Positions 23,517 to 34,875 of a stretch of DNA of 64,000 nucleotides are shown in pieces. Origin of the DNA: Astrocystis sublimbata (lineage: Eukaryota > Ascomycota > Sordariomycetes > Xylariales > Xylariaceae); NCBI GenBank assembly GCA_022453515.1, contig JAJNNY010000030.1:62001-126000 (forward strand), given 5' to 3'. Position 1 is the first letter of the stretch. Each line of letters opens with the position of its first letter. Position numbers and translations under genes: made by a program. The notes below the pieces were generated by a model. That model worked only from the letters and a program-made list of their open reading frames with translations, was not told the DNA's origin and did not search any database.

Positions 23517-23557
23517 TTTCACGAATACCAAATGCGGATATCCTCCCATGACAGAGA
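21770..23557. other. 1.8 kb divergent intergenic region, P450 and monooxygenase
   Basis: No supported gene. It separates two divergently transcribed oxidases and must contain both promoters. The right end holds a TCT microsatellite. Confidence 0.5.
23482..23515. repeat. (TCT)n microsatellite
   Basis: About eleven uninterrupted TCT units immediately upstream of the FAD monooxygenase ATG (23558), probably in its 5' leader. Confidence 0.95.
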
Positions 23558-25166
23558 ATGGGCTCAACCTACAACGTCGATGACTGCCAGCCCGTCGGGT
23601 CATACCCGCCGACGGGGATCGATGTGCTGATCGTAGGGACGGGGCTTGCGGGCCTGACGGCATCCATCGAATGCATCCGCAAAGGCCACAATGTCCGCAT
23701 GCTTGAGCGCATGGGCGACATCAACACTGCAGGTATGTACTAATTACCCCTTTCCCAGACTTGTCGCTAGTACAAACTCTGATCTCTCGGTTTCCAGGAG
23801 ACATGTACTTCATGGGCCACAGCGCGATCCAATTCTTCCGGCACTGGCCGTCTATGGCAGCCGAGTACTCTCGGATCTCCATGAGCAATGCCTGGCTGCA
23901 GACCTTCAAGCATAGCGGCGAGTGCACGATCCCGCCCATGAAGGTGTCGGACCGGCTGCGTCGCGCGGGCATGGATCCCAACACGCCGCCCGGATTCTTC
24001 CAGATGCGGCCTCTCGTCTACAAGATGTTCGTGCGCCAAGTCGAAGAACTCGGCGTCAAGATCCACTTCGGCAAGAAGGTCGTCGAGTACGGCGAAGACG
24101 AGCAGCGCCAGAAGGCGGTCGCTGTCACGGACCAAGGAGAACGGTTTGAGGCGGACGTTGTCATCGCGGCGGATGGCGTTGGCTCCAAGAGTCAGAAGCT
24201 TGTAGGGGGTGAAGTGAGAGCACGAAGCTCGGGTCGTGCGATGTGGAGAGCCGCATTCTCATCTGAGCATCTAGATAAAGATCCCGAAGCTAAAGAGTTC
24301 TTTGGTCGCATGGGAGGAGAGAATGAGGATGAACCGATCGTCAGGACCTTCCTTGGGTAAGCCTCATCTGACTGCGTGGCAATGTGCATGTCCTAACGTC
24401 CCCCTGTAGCCCCGGAACATACGCACTAGCTTTGACTCGACCGGGGACCATCATCTGGATCATGAACCACGACGTGACGGGGTCCGAAGAAGAGAGCTGG
24501 ACACACACAGTCGAGTACTCCGAAGTGCTCGCGAACATGGACAAAGGCGTGGGCCCCACACCCTGGGCACCCATCATGAAATCCCTCGTCGCACTCACCC
24601 CTCCAAAGACAATCCTCAACTTCGAGCTCTTCTGGCGCAACCCGCAGCCCTCATGGTGCTCGCCCGGCGGCCGCGTCGTGCAGATCGGCGACGCAGCGCA
24701 CTCGTTCCTGCCGGCATCAGGAAACGGGGCGACGCAGGCCATCGAAGACGCCGTCTCCCTGGCCTCATGCCTCCAGATCGGAGGCAAGGAGCACATCCCG
24801 CTATCGGTGCGCACGCACATCCGGTTCCGCTTCATCCGCTGCGCGTGTGCGCAAAAACTGGGATTCTCCAACGCCGAGCTGCTCCAGGACACGGACTGGG
24901 ACGAAGTCAAGCAGGACCCCAAGCTGGCGCAGCCGAAGCTGCCGGGGTGGATCTGGAGGCACGATCCGGAGAAGTACGCGTACGAGAACTACCACAAGAT
25001 GGCGGAGACGATCAAGGCGGGGATCCCGTTTGATAAGGTTGATGAGGACACTGTGCCGCCGAACTATCCGCCGGGCTATCACTATCAGCCGTGGAATATT
25101 GATGAGGTTATGGAGGATGTGAGCAACGGGAGATCGGTTCAGTTGGGGGACGGAGACTGGAGTTGA
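23558..25166 (+). CDS. FAD-dependent aromatic monooxygenase
   Basis: Three exons (23558-23732, 23798-24356, 24410-25166) give 496 residues. The Rossmann loop is G27-T-G29-LA-G32 within VLIVGTGLAG, with the ribose-binding E50 after it. The DG motif is AADGVGS (D184-G185) and the second FAD motif is QIGDAAHSFLP (G338-D339). This is the group A flavoprotein hydroxylase pattern (salicylate hydroxylase and related fungal tailoring monooxygenases). Such enzymes use NAD(P)H and oxygen to hydroxylate or oxidatively decarboxylate aromatic or polyketide substrates. No signal peptide. Both introns have consensus signals (gtatgt and gtaagc donors). It is divergent from the P450, and the two are the core oxidases of the 15.5-25 kb block. 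Confidence 0.92.
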
Positions 25167-25499
25167 GGTTGTCGCGCTAAGTGAAAGAAGGAGACGGGAT
25201 GGTTCTCTTACATCATTGTCATCTCACTAATGATGCCGTACTAAGTAAGGTTTGTAGCCCACGGCCTAGAAAGGTAGGTATTAAGAGGTACCTAGACTAT
25301 TTAGTCCGGGCAGGTTCCGATGCCTTATTTGCATATCACGACTTTTGGTTCTGGTCTAGACATTGCATCAATACACACACACGCATATTACAACAATCAC
25401 CAATATTCTTAAACACTTATCATTCAACTATTCATTGATCATATCATATCGTCTAAGTTATATACGACTAACGATGACCGTAATAAACATTTTTCCCCT
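25167..25499. other. Intergenic, convergent 3' ends
   Basis: 333 bases between the monooxygenase and peptidase stop codons, AT-rich at the right; no coding signal. Confidence 0.5.
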
Positions 25500-27488
25500 T
25501 TACTTGTTCTCAACGCCAGGGGCAGCCGCAGCCAAAAGCTTATCAAAGATGGGCGTGCCCAGGCCCGTGACAGGGTCCCAACCGGCCGTGGCATTCCACT
25601 TGGCGCCGTTGCGTCCGAAGACGGGGTTGGACCCGCAGCCATTGCCAGAGCCGCTCGCAATGTCGTTGAAGGCGGCGGCGTTCTCGTAGAGGAAGGGGTT
25701 CAGGAAGCCGAGGGGCTTCATGCCGGCCTCGCTGCGCGCGGCGTTGAGCAGCGCCACCACGCCGGCGAAGACGGGCGCCGACGCGCTGGTGCCCGAGAGC
25801 AGCGCGTCGCGGCCCTTGTCGACCACGGCGAACGAGGCGCCCTGCGCCGCCACGTCCGGGAACCCGCGGTTCGACGCGTTGAAGAAGGCCGAGTACGTCG
25901 ACCCGATCGACGTCAGGTACGCGCTGACGGCGCTGTCCTGCCACGCCGGCCGCGCGTGCAGCGTGCTGAAGCCCCCGCTCGAGAAGCTGACGGCCGCCTC
26001 GGGGTTGATGCCGCGTGTTGCGCCCACCGAGGTGATGTAGGGGCAGGCGCCGGGGAAGGTGGGCTGGAAGAAGGCCGCGTCGTCGCCCACGCGGGTGCAG
26101 CTGTCGCCGGGTCCGGAGTCGCCTGAGGAGAACACTGTGTTTGCACTGAGTTAGCTTCTGTGTGTCTGCCGTTGTGATGTCGTGGAATGTCCAGCACAGC
26201 ACAGGATATAAAGGAAGATTGGCTCAGGATTGACTTACAGATGCTGACGCCGCGGGCACCGAGCTGCATGAACATGTTGCACACTTTGAGAGCGTACTCC
26301 GCCGGCACACTCTGCTCCTCCTCGCCGTAGGATGTCGAGAGGGTCTGCGGCAGCTTCTCATCGGGCTGGTCGAGGAGGTAGGTCAAGAACTCGAGATACG
26401 GCTCGTTGCTGGACGGGCCAGGTTCGTCATCGGTAGGGACGAGAGGTCTAAGTGCAGTGATTATTAGTATTGTCCCCATCTGGAGCTATCATGTTTATTT
26501 TGTCGACTCACCCTCGACCACCAGTGCTGTATTCGAGGATGGGCACTGGTGCGCTGACAGCAAGAATGTACTGGATATCCAGGTTGGCCTCGCCTATGTC
26601 ATGTCAGTATAAGATGGTTTCGAACGACAGGACCAATAATCGAGACTCACCACTGTCGCTGCTGCTGGCCTGGTCGTCCTTTCCGCCATTGACCAGCTCC
26701 ACGGTGAAGTTCTGTCCACTGGCACTGGGCAGCCACTGACTCTCGAACTTAGCCAAATCCGAGTATCTGGCATACTCCTCCAGGTACGAAGCAAAGGCTA
26801 CCAGATTGCCGTCCGCGCTAGGCGTGTACTGGATGTTGTACAACGACTTGAGGCATGCTGGTGTGATCTGGGAAGTTCTGCAGTCGGCCTTGGCAGCGCC
26901 GGTGGCGGCGATCTTGGCCTTCTTCTCATCACCATCAGCGGGCCCAAGAATCTGCATGTCGAAGATGGACGACTTCCTCGCGCCGAGCTGGCCGAAGCGG
27001 GTCGTGGGCTGGATCAGATCAATCTGCGAGGCGAGCTCGTCGGGGATGCTGTAGTCGAGCGTCCGGAGCTTGGGGCTGCCGCCCTTCTCATACTGATACC
27101 ACGCAAACGTGGTGTTGAGGAGCTCATTGGCCTTCTCGACGGTGGTGGAGAAGGTGATCCAGTCATTGTTGACAGCAGACTTGACGTCCTTCTTGCTCAG
27201 CCAGTTGACGACGGAGGCGACGGCGTCCTCGGTCGGGGCCGTGTAGGATCGGAGCTCATTGCGGCTCAGGTGGTTGCCGTAGTTGGGGTGGCTCGGGGTC
27301 GACATGTCAATGACGGCCTGCTCCAGTGCCTCGGCATGTTGCTGCGGGAGAGCCACCTTGAGCGTGATCGGCTCGTCCAGAGCAGCTTGACGAACTTCTG
27401 TCCATCCCTTGGGCACGGCGGACAGGCTGTCCATCAACCGGGCTGAGGCCGCGGTGGCGAACAGGGCGGTAGCTGCTAGGGACAACAT
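25500..27488 (-). CDS. Secreted tripeptidyl-peptidase, sedolisin family (S53)
   Basis: Four exons (27488-26651, 26593-26512, 26447-26239, 26134-25500) join to 587 residues. The start is the ATG at 27488, giving the signal peptide [17 protein letters not shown] pro-kumamolisin activation domain spans about residues 30-170 ([14 protein letters not shown] is characteristic). The sedolisin catalytic residues are present: E281 and D285 in GEANLDIQY, the oxyanion Asp D382 in SSGDSGPGD and the nucleophile S493 in SGTSASAP. The C-terminal calcium-binding region is also recognisable ([13 protein letters not shown], then [11 protein letters not shown]). It releases tripeptides from protein N-termini at acid pH outside the cell. 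A TATA-like TATAAG box lies about 80 bases upstream. All splice joins are in phase and the gene appears intact. Confidence 0.95.
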
Positions 27489-30176
27489 TGTCAACAGCAG
27501 AGAAAACCGAGGATGCGATAGAGATGCCGTTTAGTTACATCAGTCGTCTGGTGGGAGGTGCGCCACCTCTTATACGTATTGGCATCCCGGATGTCTCATC
27601 GATCTGCGTACACGGTGACCGGGGTCTAATGGTGCCACGACCGACAAAACCTCGAAAGGGGGTAGTAGCACTTGGCACTTGGAGCAATTGCTGAAACCCT
27701 TCGCAGGACTAAACGTCTCGGTCATTAAGTAATAGACATCCGAGCTGTGAGCTCGTCGGGGACACTGCAGTCGAGCGTTGAACATGGGGGGTAAATCTTC
27801 AAAACTTTTTCATTACATTCATTGTGCGCATATAGGATACTGTCAACGACGGTGAGTGGGTGAAGAAGCAGACCCTTATTCCACCACCTCTTTGATCCTG
27901 TCAAGGCCCTAGAGGCTCCGAAGTACCTACATGCTTTCCAGCCGTTGTAGGGACCTTTCCATCTTGGTGATCATAAGGTTTTCTATCATGCGGCGTCAGG
28001 TCTCGTTCCATGGCTACAGATGGTTGAAAGGAAGTAATGAAGAATATGGAGGGGTCATTCTGTAGATAAACATAAGCCATATTACGCACTACATGCCTTC
28101 GCAAGCTATCAAATGCCTCGTACTGCAGGCTATACATAAACCTTCTCACGTACAAACTTAAATACTCATAGCTGCACGTATAGACCATTATACTCCCATA
28201 CGGACAAACTCTCCTTCAGCCACCGCACCTACACGCCGATAGGATAGCAAAGTAAAGTAAACAAGGTACGGCCATTGTCCGTTTTTGTCGGCCGTGGCAC
28301 TACTGGGCCCGCGAACAGGTACGGTTGCATTGCATGGACTTTGCCCCGGCGCTTAAGGTCAGTCCAACCCCTGCGCGACAAGCCGACTTGCCGTGTCTGG
28401 GCGACCATCCCGCATCTCTGATGGGGCGATGCTCCGGTTGCCCATCTAAATGAGGCAGGCGGCAACACCCCTCGCCCCAGATTGAGCGCCGATAAGCTTC
28501 ACACGAGCAAAGCGCCATGGCGCCTTGACAAGGCTTGATTACACGTACCAGAGCTAGGAACCGAACGCATTACATTCGAGGTAACGCTTCCTTCGCCCTG
28601 ATCAAGTTCCTGATTCGGTGGCATATCGACCCAGCATAACCTTGTCGACACGGGAAATACGAGCGGCGACGCCTTATGCCAAGTTAGCCAATTGCTAATT
28701 TAACCGCCTGAGGTGGTATCGAGGCAGGACTCGGTACCTAGGACGCTGTTGTTCAAGGTTGTATCGAACAATCTTTCTGAGTATCGGGTAGATGCATCTG
28801 GCATGCATCGCAGCAGCCACATACGTAGTGTCCCATACACCCGATCTCGGCTCATATATAAAAGCAAGCGCATTGTCGTTCATTTCTTTTGTGTCGGGGT
28901 GTGAGCCTCAGGATGAATCAAGACATGCTATGCTGGTGTAACATGCCATCTGCAAGTGCCCTTTCCCGTCGCACGCAATGCATGCATGCCTTGGGTTCTC
29001 GAGGTGGCTGGAAATGGGAATGGGAAGCGTGATGTGATTCGGCTGTGCCGTGCGAGATAGATCCTGGGCCTGATGCCCCTGGCGTGCCTGGCTGGTCTAT
29101 GGTCATAGCGCGATCGATTGACTTGCCTTACTAAACCTCCGCAGAACGCCCTACGCCACTTGCTGGAACTTCCCATTGAACATTGGAAACAACACACATA
29201 CATAACATAATCCATACTAGTAGGAAGGATGGTTCGCCCGGGGCTTTGCTCGTGTTTTAAAAACGACCTCAATGGCAATTGTTGACATACAGCCTGGAAA
29301 GATTTGGATTTTTGAATTGTAATTCCTCGTGTTATTCCCTGGGAGGTGCTGGGGGGTGCTTGTGCAACCCAGCCTACAGCAACAGGTGGGGAGGCCTAAA
29401 TCGGCAGTTGGATGGAACCCTGTAAGTCGTAACCATCAAACACGCTGCCAGCGGAGGGGCCGAGCCAGCTTCTAATTAAGCCATATGTAAACATCACAAC
29501 CCCTCATTACATACAAATTATACATTTCAGCCACCAAGCTCTCCCACTGATCGCTTCTTGTATCTGAGGAGCTCAGTGAACACACAAATTCAACTGTGAC
29601 TGCTCAGTAGATCGATTGATAGAAACCTCGCGCCAATATTTCAATTCTTACCCTCATTCCCCACAACGGCTGCGACACGGGCAGTGAGCGCTAACTTTCT
29701 GGTTCAGAAAGTAACCAATATGTATATGAGACATCCTCACCTTAAATCTGTCCATGAGCGCACAATCTCATAGACAAGTGCGAAAAGTTTCGAAAAGTTT
29801 GCTCATGCCTTAATCTCCTCATCGGGGGTATCACAAAGCATAATATCACCGACGTACCATATACACATGCTTCTGGCTTTCGTCACTTTCTACATGTTAT
29901 AGGGAGGTGTTCTTCAAACAAACAGAGCGTCTACATGTGCTCGCGCAGTTTTTCTTCATACATACGAGCGGCATCGAGATTCATATGAACGCATGTATGA
30001 GACACAGACTACCTAAGTAGGTAGGTACCTAAGGTAATCCGAAATCTGCCCGACTTCACCTCGCATTCTTCCCGTAAGCTCTCGCCCACAACGGGAGTAG
30101 GTGATACCCATTATGTGTGAGAGTGCAAAGAGGTAGGTAGGCCACATCAGCAGCAGCAATATCAAGACACCGTTAA

Positions 30177-30212
30177 GGAAGCAAGCAAGAAAGCAAGAAA
30201 GCAAGAAAGCGA
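30177..30212. repeat. GCAAGAAA tandem tract
   Basis: About four consecutive copies of GCAAGAAA or a close variant. Confidence 0.85.
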
Positions 30213-30940
30213 AGTCCTAGTCCTAAACCGCCGTACCTGCTCTCATCTCATACATCAGCGCCGAAAGCGTCCTCGATACACACATACATATATTCGTGAA
30301 AATCCCAGTCCGCTATCCCCAGAAACGCTAGGCTTTCGGGAAGGACAGGATAAGTTACTTACCTGCTGGACATCGAAGCTCCCTATATCAATGCGATGCG
30401 GACTCGCTTGCGCCGGCGTCAAGATATGTATGACCATGATGTACGATTCCGTCGCATCTCGCAGGGTCGCTTACACTCTGGATATTGTTCCCGACAGTGA
30501 GGTGCTATGGGTCTACATAGATACATACACACCGAGGCCACATAAAGATCAGATCTTTGCTCCCTCCTTACATGCATACAGTGTGCACCCTCCCTATTAG
30601 GTATGCAAATATGAGGACCTCTTATAACTAAACTCACTCTTCCACGAGCCCCTCGGCGCCCCCCTCACTCCCATTCCCTCCAAGCTCCCAGAGGAGAGAG
30701 GCCCTTCCCTTCCCTTCCTTAACAGACGAGACAAAACAAGACAGCCTAAAGCCAAAGGATCAGTCAGGTACAGCAGATACAGTAGGTATCTATCTAATCG
30801 GACAATCATCGTGCCAACGTTGATATTGTTGACGTTGCGAACGAAATGCCTTACACCCAACAACGACATTTTACGAGAGATATATACACCTACTCTCCGT
30901 AGGTATCAAATTGTCGTTCTTTTCGGTTGTAACGGCTCTA

Positions 30941-31000
30941 CAACAATATTCTTACAACAATATTCTTCCACCAATATTCTTCCACCAAATTATTCCACCT
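30941..31000. repeat. CAATATTCTTCCAC tandem repeat
   Basis: Three and a half units of 13-14 bases (CAACAATATTCTTA, then two CCACCAATATTCTT-like units and a partial unit). Confidence 0.85.
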
Positions 31001-31425
31001 ATAACACGACACAACATACCTACTTAGTATACAATGTCTCCTCATCTAGGGGGCATTTACTCCCGTTGTATATGCAGCTCTTCTCTTCCCTTCCCTTCAC
31101 GTTACGTAACAGTAACAGTTTCGGTTACGGAACCTGCACCCTCCGTAACCCGTGATCCCCAACTCCAACAAAGTACTTACCGAGCACCTGCCTAGATGAA
31201 GATGTTCAATAAGCTTGGCTGTCGGTAATCCATCAACCTGAGCGCATGAAACCATTACACATATCATTAATAGTATCTTGAAAAGATACCTTACTAACTC
31301 TAGCAATCATATACGTACGTACCTAGGTGATCGAGGCAAAATAGAAAGCAACAAACAATCTCACAATCTCACAAACACGCAAATATTCATTTAGTCAATG
31401 AAAATATTTTGATTAGGTCAAGCAA

Positions 31426-31474
31426 GGTATGGTATGGTATGGTGTGGTGTGTTGTGGTATGGTATGGTATGATG
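31426..31474. repeat. GGTAT pentanucleotide repeat
   Basis: Degenerate pentamer array: GGTAT three times, GGTGT variants in the middle, then GGTAT again, about ten units. Confidence 0.9.
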
Positions 31475-32125
31475 AACCGTAAACCGTAGACACCAAGTAC
31501 CTAGGTTAGGTTAGTTGGGGGGTATATTCGCTTCTCTTCTCTTCTCATCGCCAACCCGCGAAACGCCTTGAAGTATGCATGAATCATCAGTTCTAACTTA
31601 TGCCGGCCCGCCTCCTTTCTTTCCTTTCCTCCCTGCTTTCTAACCCAAAATAAAAGGCACAGTGGCCGCTTCCCAGAATCTTCCAACCAAGTCTGGCCTT
31701 CTCGCTTCATGCCCAGTCATTCCTGCAAAAACCGCTGTATGCTGAGTTGTCCTGTCCAAAAACGTTATCCTCATCCCCAAACTCACTCAAACTCATACAA
31801 AGAAAAATACTGGGCGAAGGTGTTTGGAGCGCCTTTCCATCCCAGCCCACCATTCACACCTGAACTATGCTCCAAGCGTGAGATGGCTTCCTGGCCCCTT
31901 CAAAGCGGTGGCGCAGGCTATTAAAGATTATATGAAGTAGCATCTTTGAGCAAAAGTTGATGCTACATCTGGAAACCCGGTACTGATTCCAGATATTGCA
32001 TTGACTGCCAGGCAGTTGCATGTGTACGACAGCAAGCGCAGTCAAACCGTTTTAGCCGAAGCTAGTCGACGGATGACACGCCGACATCGCATGGTCTGGC
32101 AGAGCCCACAACCAAGATCGGGCAA

Positions 32126-34875
32126 CTAACCCCTCCGTCGCTGCAGGGCACCGGCCATTTGGAGATCCGGTAAGGTCGGGCGTTGGATCTCGAGGCTCCG
32201 GCTCGGTAGTAAGCGCCCGCCGGGTGTTCGTGGATGAGGGACGTTGACGCGTCCAGTGCGCTCCGTCAGTCGGTTTCGCACTTGCACCTCTTCCTCATCT
32301 CCGCTGTCTGAATCACCGTCGTAATCAGCCAGCCTGGCGAAATAATCGGCCAGACCGTCAACACTTGGCGTGCCTACGACGAGGTCGTATTGGGGAGGGG
32401 GTGTCATCATCGGCGGGGGCGGACAATCGTCATCAAAAGCGGGAGGATTGTGGCTGGGAAGACGCAGGAGGTGCATCGGCCGCTGAACCGGTTGTGCACC
32501 GGCAGCGGGATGTTGCTGCAAATGAGCTGCCGGTGGTCGCGTGATACCTGAGCCCGGGATACTAGTCATGCTGGCGTTGGCCTCTGCCGATGGAATGCTA
32601 CCGGTACTAGAGGTTGGGCTGGGGTTGGTCGCAAGGACCTCGGCGTCGGGACAACCGCAGCGAGATTGCTGGTGGTAAATCGGTCGTTCGGAGCCCGAAT
32701 ACTCCGGAAGGGCCGTGTTTGCTTGGGTCGCGCGGCAATCAAGTACAGTAAAAGGCGAGTCAATGCTGATCTCAAAGTGACGCCGTTTCTTGCCTGCGGG
32801 GTCATCCGGGTCGAGTCTGGAAATACGCATAACGACCTATAACAAGTTGAGTCAATATCAAAGCTTCCCCTAGTCGACACCATTGGTGTGTGCGTTCAAG
32901 AAGGGCTTACCTTTATCCAGTGATGGACGTTGACGTTCTTCCAGCTACAATCCGGATGCAGACGCAAGTTCTTGTCCTTGGCCATTTGCTCGCAAGTGGG
33001 GATCTGGACATTCATCTCCATCTCGGTTGGTCCCCAGAACGATTCGAGCCCAATGTCCAAATCTCCAAGGATGTTTTCTGATGGGTCTGGTAGCGGCATA
33101 GGTGTTGTTTGGTTCCTGGAAGCTTCTGCGCCTCTGCGCCTCTCCGCAGTCTCCCGCGCCTGTTGCCTCTGATCAGGTGTAAGCTCGCCGCCGCTCAGAA
33201 TCCTTATGTCTGAAGATTCGTACTGCCTGCCTAGAGGCTTTCCGGCTGCTTTCTCGAATAGCAGTATTTTGCGACCCGGGTCTTTGCGAGTGACTCTCCG
33301 ATCGTTTGTCCAATATTCAACCGATTCGGTGACGAACACTTTCAGTTTGTGAACCTGCACCTTCGCCAGGGGAGTAAGCTTGAACGCAATCGGTATCTGT
33401 GTACCGATGGGGAATGATTTCCCCGAGATCATAATATCGTAGTGAAGTTGGTCTTCCCACTGTCTACTGATAGAGATTGGCTCTGTCATCTCGAGTGACA
33501 ACTGATCGGGGACCCGCACAATTGGAACTTCCTTGGTTCCGTGCAGGTTGGGTTTGAAGGCACCCGCTCGCTCTACGGTCGCCTCCAGCTCCCACTTCAC
33601 GGATCCAAACTGAAGTCTTGTTGTCTCTAACTGGTGATGATCAATGGGCAGTTCGAAAGAGTACTCGTACTTGCCCGGACGAAACACTTTATAGGTTTTC
33701 GTCTGCATCGCGTCCGATGCCTGAACATCCCCCTTCCCGAAGCTACGCGATTGAACGGATTGAAGTGACAACCGTTTGTAGTCTTGGGCAGATAGGTTGC
33801 CCGACGATCCTCGCCGCAGGGCTGCGATAGAGGATGATGCTTGCGCCGAAAGATTTCTGTTGGCAAACTCGGTACCTCGGCGGTGCGAATAGGTGCATTG
33901 GTTTCCAAATTCGGTTTCCCAAGTTTCGTGCGTGGCATGGAAAAATGTCAAGGCCTGTGTTCGCAGCGAGGTTTCTTCGTGTTGTTCAACCTTCATAGGT
34001 GGGATGCCCTCGGGCCACTCCGTCCTCGCTTTGCCGTGAAGCGTTAAAGTAATGGATTTTATCTTCACATTCTTGGTGACGTTGAGCTGCAATTTACCTC
34101 GCAGGAGGGCGGTCGAGTTGGCCGTCTCGTGACGCGCATGTCCATCGTGCTCGAAGCCGGTCAGGAACACACTAGGTTCGGCAAGGATGATCGAACACTG
34201 CACACCGCTTCCACTGGCGACTGGTTTGGGCACTTCGGTCACAGAGCTCATTATGCTCTTGGCCGTGCGAGCCGACAACATGGTATTCCGGTTCGCATTC
34301 TGAAGAGCGGAACTCATGACGGATGCCCTGCGATTTTCGGGGCCCGTAGCGCTGGGCATGGACGCAGCGCCGGGGGGTGGTACGCTAATCATGGATAACG
34401 GCCGCTCCCTCTCGGAGAAAACTAGGGAAGTTGGAAAAGTAGGAGTAAGCTCAGTAGGTGATTGGGCGTCCTCCGTGGGTTGGATGTCGACACCAACAGG
34501 ATGTGCGGTGGATAACTTGAACGGGGCCAAGACCTTCTCGAATACGCGCCGGGTAGAGCTGTGGTGGGAACCCTCTTCCGCCTTCGCTGTGCTTTCGAGA
34601 CTCTTCGGTTCTTTTTTCCGCTGTTTGGCGGCTTTCTTATATCTGGCTATATCTGCTCTTACTTCTTCGGGGACGTATCCTGAAGGGTACGAGATAATGT
34701 GAATTGACTGGTGCCGTCGCTGGCGTGGCCGAATCTGCGGGCTGGGAAAGGATTGATCGACGGTGCCACGATTTCTACGCTCCTGGACTCTCGGTCTATA
34801 GTAGACGTTGCTACCTGTGGGAGTTGTAAGGTGCTGGTCGGCACAGCTAGGCCGATTCCAATCTGGTCTTGACAT
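32126..34875 (-). CDS. Alpha-arrestin (ART/CreD-like) with a PPxY motif
   Basis: Two exons (34875-32911 and 32836-32126) with a 74-base intron give 891 residues. A long Ser/Arg-rich N-terminus (1-220) precedes the arrestin N domain (about 225-440, including LRGKLQLNVTKNVKIKSITL) and the arrestin C domain (about 455-650, including IPIAFKLTPLAKVQVHKLKV and VTESVEYW). The C-terminal region carries PPQY at residues 802-805, a PPxY motif for the WW domains of Rsp5/HulA-type ubiquitin ligases, plus LPEY near 698. Alpha-arrestins bridge plasma-membrane transporters to the ligase for endocytosis and link to carbon and nitrogen signalling. Which paralogue this is cannot be settled here. The N domain is interrupted by a low-complexity insert (SSSIAALRRGSSGNLSAQDY), common in filamentous fungi. 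Confidence 0.92.

Larger units (their letters stand above)
27489..32125. other. 4.6 kb gene-poor region
   Basis: No frame here has a domain, splice pattern or composition that supports a gene. It contains several low-complexity tracts listed separately and repeated TACCTAGGTA-type palindromes (near 28734, 30027, 31320 and 31500). The right part should include the 3' UTR of the arrestin gene. Confidence 0.5.
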
